Under the pieces are notes generated by a model, which saw only the letters and a program-made list of their open reading frames with translations, was not told the origin of the DNA and did not search any database. Below are positions 14,984-16,994 of a stretch of DNA of 16,994 nt, piece after piece (position 1 is the stretch's first letter; each line of letters begins with the position of its first letter). This stretch comes from Oscillospiraceae bacterium. GTDB taxonomy: Bacteria; Bacillota; Clostridia; Oscillospirales; Ruminococcaceae. The stretch spans positions 1 through 16,994 of the forward strand of contig JAEDNF010000008.1 of NCBI GenBank assembly GCA_016302655.1. Direction: 5' to 3'. The position numbers were made by a program, and so were the translations under genes.

Positions 14984-16721
14984 GAAAAACAACAGTAAAA
15001 GCGTTCTTATAAAGCTGCTCCGATATACAAAGCCATACACATTTTATCTCGTTTTCACTATAATAAGCGCTGTTATAAGCGCAGTAGCGACTCTCTACGC
15101 ACCTGTGCTTATCGGTAATGCGGTTGACCTTATAGTAGGCGTTGACAATGTTGACTTTGACAAAATGCTGCCTATCATAATACAGCTTGCTATAGTTGTG
15201 CTTATAGGCGCAGGCTTTCAATGGTTCATGGGTTACTGCACAAACATCCTCACGCAAAGAACTGTGAGGGATCTTAGGACAGACGCATTCAACAAACTGC
15301 AGCGAGTACCGCTTAAATATATCGACTCCACGCCTCACGGCGATATCATAGGCAGAGTTGTAGCGGATATTGATACGGTATCCGACGGACTTTTACAGGG
15401 ATTCCAGCAGATATTCACGGGTATAGTAACGATACTCGGAACGCTGTGCTTTATGCTATCGATAAATTTAGGCATTTCGCTTGTGGTAATTCTTATCACG
15501 CCTGTTTCGCTTATTGTAGCATCTACAATAGCAAGGCTCTGCTCCAAGAAGTTCAAGGAGCAGGCGGCGCTCAGAGGCGAGATAACAGCGCTTGCGGAAG
15601 AATATATCGGAAATCAGAAAGTAGTCAAGGCATTTTCAAAAGAGAAATACAGCGAAGACAAGTTCGATGTGCTGAACAAGAAGCTGTACAAGGTCGGCAC
15701 AAGAGCGCAGTTCTACTCTGCTCTTACAAATCCCTCCACAAGATTTGTAAACGGTCTTGTATATGCAGGCGTGGGAATTTTCGGTGCGCTGAGTGCAATA
15801 AGCGGCGGAATATCCGTCGGTCAGCTTTCCTGCTTCTTAACCTACGCAAACCAGTACACAAAGCCTTTCAACGAGATTTCGGGCGTTGTGACAGAGCTTC
15901 AATCGGCGTTTGCTTCGGCAAGGCGCATATTTGCTCTTACCGAGAGCGAGGATGAGGTATCCGACGCAGGAAACAAGGTTCTCACCGATGTAAAGGGCGA
16001 TGTTAAGATAGACCATGTTGACTTCTCCTACACGCCCGAAAGAGAGCTTATAAAAGACCTCTGCCTTGATGTAAAAAGCGGTCAGCAGATAGCCATAGTA
16101 GGTCCTACCGGCTGTGGAAAGACGACGATAATAAATCTGCTTATGCGATTCTACGATACAAACAGCGGCTCTATTTCTGTAGACGGAAATGATATCAGAA
16201 GCGTCACGAGGGATTCTCTGCGGCTCAGCTACGGTATGGTGCTTCAGGAGACCTGGATATTTGAAGGAACGGTGCGTGAGAACATCGCATACGGAAAGCA
16301 GGACGCAACCGACGAGGAGATAATAGCCGCCGCAAAAGCCGCACACTGCGACAGCTTTATTAGGCGAATGAAAAACGGCTATGATACTGTCATCAGCAAC
16401 AACGACGGAATATCGCAAGGTCAAAAGCAGCTTCTCTGCATTGCGCGTGTAATGCTCGCTATGCCGCCTATGCTTATTCTTGACGAGGCAACAAGCAGTA
16501 TTGATACCAAGACCGAGATGAAGATACAGAACGCTTTCGCCGCTATGACTAAGGGAAAGACCAGCTTTATAGTAGCGCACAGGCTATCCACTATCAAGAA
16601 CGCCGACACAATACTTGTTATGGATAAAGGAAAGATCATAGAGATAGGCAACCATGAACAACTGCTTGCCAAAAACGGCTTCTATGCCGAGCTATACAAC
16701 AGCCAATTCAAAAAATCATAG
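14976..16721 (+). CDS. ABC exporter half-transporter with consensus catalytic residues but degenerate signature
   Basis: This 581-residue protein has an N-terminal exporter membrane domain (about 18-310) and an ATPase domain (about 342-578). Walker A is GPTGCGKT (376-383), the Q-loop Q424, Walker B ILDEATSSID with catalytic E504, and the H-switch H535 (VAHRLSTI). The signature motif reads ISQGQ (479-483) in place of LSGGQ. In a heterodimer, its intact Walker A/B pairs with the intact LSGGQ of the upstream partner to form the active site; its degenerate signature pairs with the partner's degenerate Walker B. The start at 14976 has AAGGAG in front and lies inside the last codons of the first gene, so the two are translationally coupled. 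The substrate cannot be told from sequence. Confidence 0.94.
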   Translation: MSKKNNSKSVLIKLLRYTKPYTFYLVFTIISAVISAVATLYAPVLIGNAVDLIVGVDNVDFDKMLPIIIQLAIVVLIGAGFQWFMGYCTNILTQRTVRDLRTDAFNKLQRVPLKYIDSTPHGDIIGRVVADIDTVSDGLLQGFQQIFTGIVTILGTLCFMLSINLGISLVVILITPVSLIVASTIARLCSKKFKEQAALRGEITALAEEYIGNQKVVKAFSKEKYSEDKFDVLNKKLYKVGTRAQFYSALTNPSTRFVNGLVYAGVGIFGALSAISGGISVGQLSCFLTYANQYTKPFNEISGVVTELQSAFASARRIFALTESEDEVSDAGNKVLTDVKGDVKIDHVDFSYTPERELIKDLCLDVKSGQQIAIVGPTGCGKTTIINLLMRFYDTNSGSISVDGNDIRSVTRDSLRLSYGMVLQETWIFEGTVRENIAYGKQDATDEEIIAAAKAAHCDSFIRRMKNGYDTVISNNDGISQGQKQLLCIARVMLAMPPMLILDEATSSIDTKTEMKIQNAFAAMTKGKTSFIVAHRLSTIKNADTILVMDKGKIIEIGNHEQLLAKNGFYAELYNSQFKKS

Positions 16722-16744
16722 CGGCGCCGGCTGCGCCGGAGGCA
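16722..16744 (+). repeat. GC-rich hairpin directly after the ABC exporter operon
   Basis: Immediately after the stop codon, CCGGC (16727-16731) and GCCGG (16735-16739) form a short hairpin around TGC; GGCGC (16723-16727) can alternatively pair with GCGCC (16733-16737). No T-run follows, so it is not a classical terminator. It is the left edge of the repeat cluster that continues to 16864. Confidence 0.5.
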
Positions 16745-16792
16745 ATTCCGCCTTTGGATAAGTAGTGCGTAGCGGAGGTATCGAAACGGCGG
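16745..16792 (+). repeat. Imperfect direct repeat, copy 1
   Basis: This 48-bp unit begins ATTCCGCCTTTGGA, continues through AGTGCGT and GCGGAGG, and ends AAACGGCGG. Copy 2 shares these four blocks in the same order. Inside the unit CCGC and GCGG can pair. No coding potential is supported. Confidence 0.75.
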
Positions 16793-16807
16793 GTGGCGAA
16801 GCGCCAC
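16793..16807. repeat. Short perfect hairpin between the two direct repeats
   Basis: GTGGCG (16793-16798) and CGCCAC (16802-16807) are perfect inverted arms around AAG. It separates the two direct-repeat copies and is probably part of the same composite element. Confidence 0.6.
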
Positions 16808-16812
16808 TGCTT

Positions 16813-16864
16813 ATTCCGCCTTTGGAAAATAAGTGCGTGGCGGAGGATAGTAAAACGGCGGAAT
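16813..16864 (+). repeat. Imperfect direct repeat, copy 2, with terminal inverted ends
   Basis: This copy begins with the same 14 bases as copy 1 and carries the same internal blocks (direct-repeat portion 16813-16861). Its ends are inverted: ATTCCGCC (16813-16820) is complementary to GGCGGAAT (16857-16864), so the unit can fold on itself. GC content is clearly above that of the AT-rich flank that follows. Confidence 0.72.
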
Positions 16865-16870
16865 TTAACG

Positions 16871-16887
16871 AATGATTTAATATCATT
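16871..16887. repeat. Small AT-rich hairpin
   Basis: AATGAT (16871-16876) and ATCATT (16882-16887) are perfect inverted arms around TTAAT. All pairs but two are A-T, so the structure would be weak. It may be incidental. Confidence 0.3.
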
Positions 16888-16909
16888 TTAGATGCACACA
16901 ATAGTAGCA

Positions 16910-16939
16910 AAAAGAGCGAGTCCGGCGACTCGCTCTTTT
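16910..16939. terminator. Strong, probably bidirectional terminator
   Basis: AAAAGAGCGAGTC (16910-16922) and GACTCGCTCTTTT (16927-16939) are perfect 13-bp arms around CGGC. The T-rich 3' end serves the plus strand and the A-run before the left arm gives a T-run on the minus strand. It ends the ABC exporter transcript and may also end a gene coming from the right. Confidence 0.88.
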
Positions 16940-16994
16940 AATGTTTGTTATGTAAACTTATTCAGTTTTGACGGCTATCAATATTCAGACATAT

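Noticed and set aside
15837..16580. Open frame of 247 codons on the minus strand
   Set aside because: It is antisense to the ATPase domain of the second ABC protein, whose motifs are certain; its cysteine- and tyrosine-rich product looks like a reverse-strand artefact.
16745..16861. CRISPR array
   Set aside because: Only two imperfect repeats, unequal internal blocks and no cas genes; the structure is hairpin-like rather than repeat-spacer.
16716..16910. Minus-strand open frame of 64 codons over the repeat cluster
   Set aside because: Its product simply reads through GC-rich repeats (Pro, Ala and Ser rich), with no ribosome binding site.
16962..16994. Possible last codons of a minus-strand gene entering from the right (stop at 16962-16964)
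   Set aside because: Only ten codons are visible and they match nothing I recognise. The bidirectional terminator makes a convergent gene plausible but not supportable.

Overview
The window looks like the chromosome of a Gram-positive Clostridia bacterium, most likely a gut Oscillospiraceae relative (Ruminococcus or [Eubacterium] siraeum type). The grounds are gene order (a B. subtilis-like remA-gmk-priA-def-fmt-rsmB block), a lysine riboswitch, strong GGAGG-type ribosome binding sites and the protein families present. This placement is an inference; no species can be named from the sequence alone. The content is almost entirely housekeeping and primary metabolism. I see no phage, insertion sequence, CRISPR array, tRNA or rRNA.

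Positions 1-6146, all on the minus strand, form one tight operon read right to left: remA (DUF370 regulator), gmk (guanylate kinase), priA (replication-restart helicase), def (peptide deformylase), fmt (Met-tRNA formyltransferase), a YugP-like membrane zinc peptidase, and the start of rsmB (16S rRNA m5C methyltransferase), which runs off the left edge. Genes abut or overlap. A good promoter (TTGAAA, 17 bp, TGA-TATAAT) lies just upstream of remA, with an inverted repeat between its two hexamers. Compared with B. subtilis, rpoZ and coaBC are missing from between gmk and priA.

Positions 6227-9514, also minus strand, form a queuosine tRNA-modification operon, queA - phosphoesterase - tgt. The middle gene is a PPP-like metallophosphoesterase with a C-terminal pair of SH3-like segments, an unexpected partner for queA and tgt.

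Positions 9515-9941 hold divergent promoters, one for queA (minus) and one for the lysine operon (plus). The plus promoter starts a complete lysine riboswitch with a terminator and a readable antiterminator. It controls asd - dapA - dapB - a stand-alone two-ACT-domain protein (9942-13171), the aspartate-to-lysine/diaminopimelate branch. The operon ends in a hairpin at 13184-13211.

Positions 13229-16721 encode two overlapping ABC exporter half-transporters. Their ATPase motifs are degenerate in a complementary way, as expected of an asymmetric heterodimer. The last 273 bases carry no supported gene. They hold a cluster of GC-rich imperfect direct and inverted repeats, a small AT-rich hairpin and a strong, probably bidirectional terminator.
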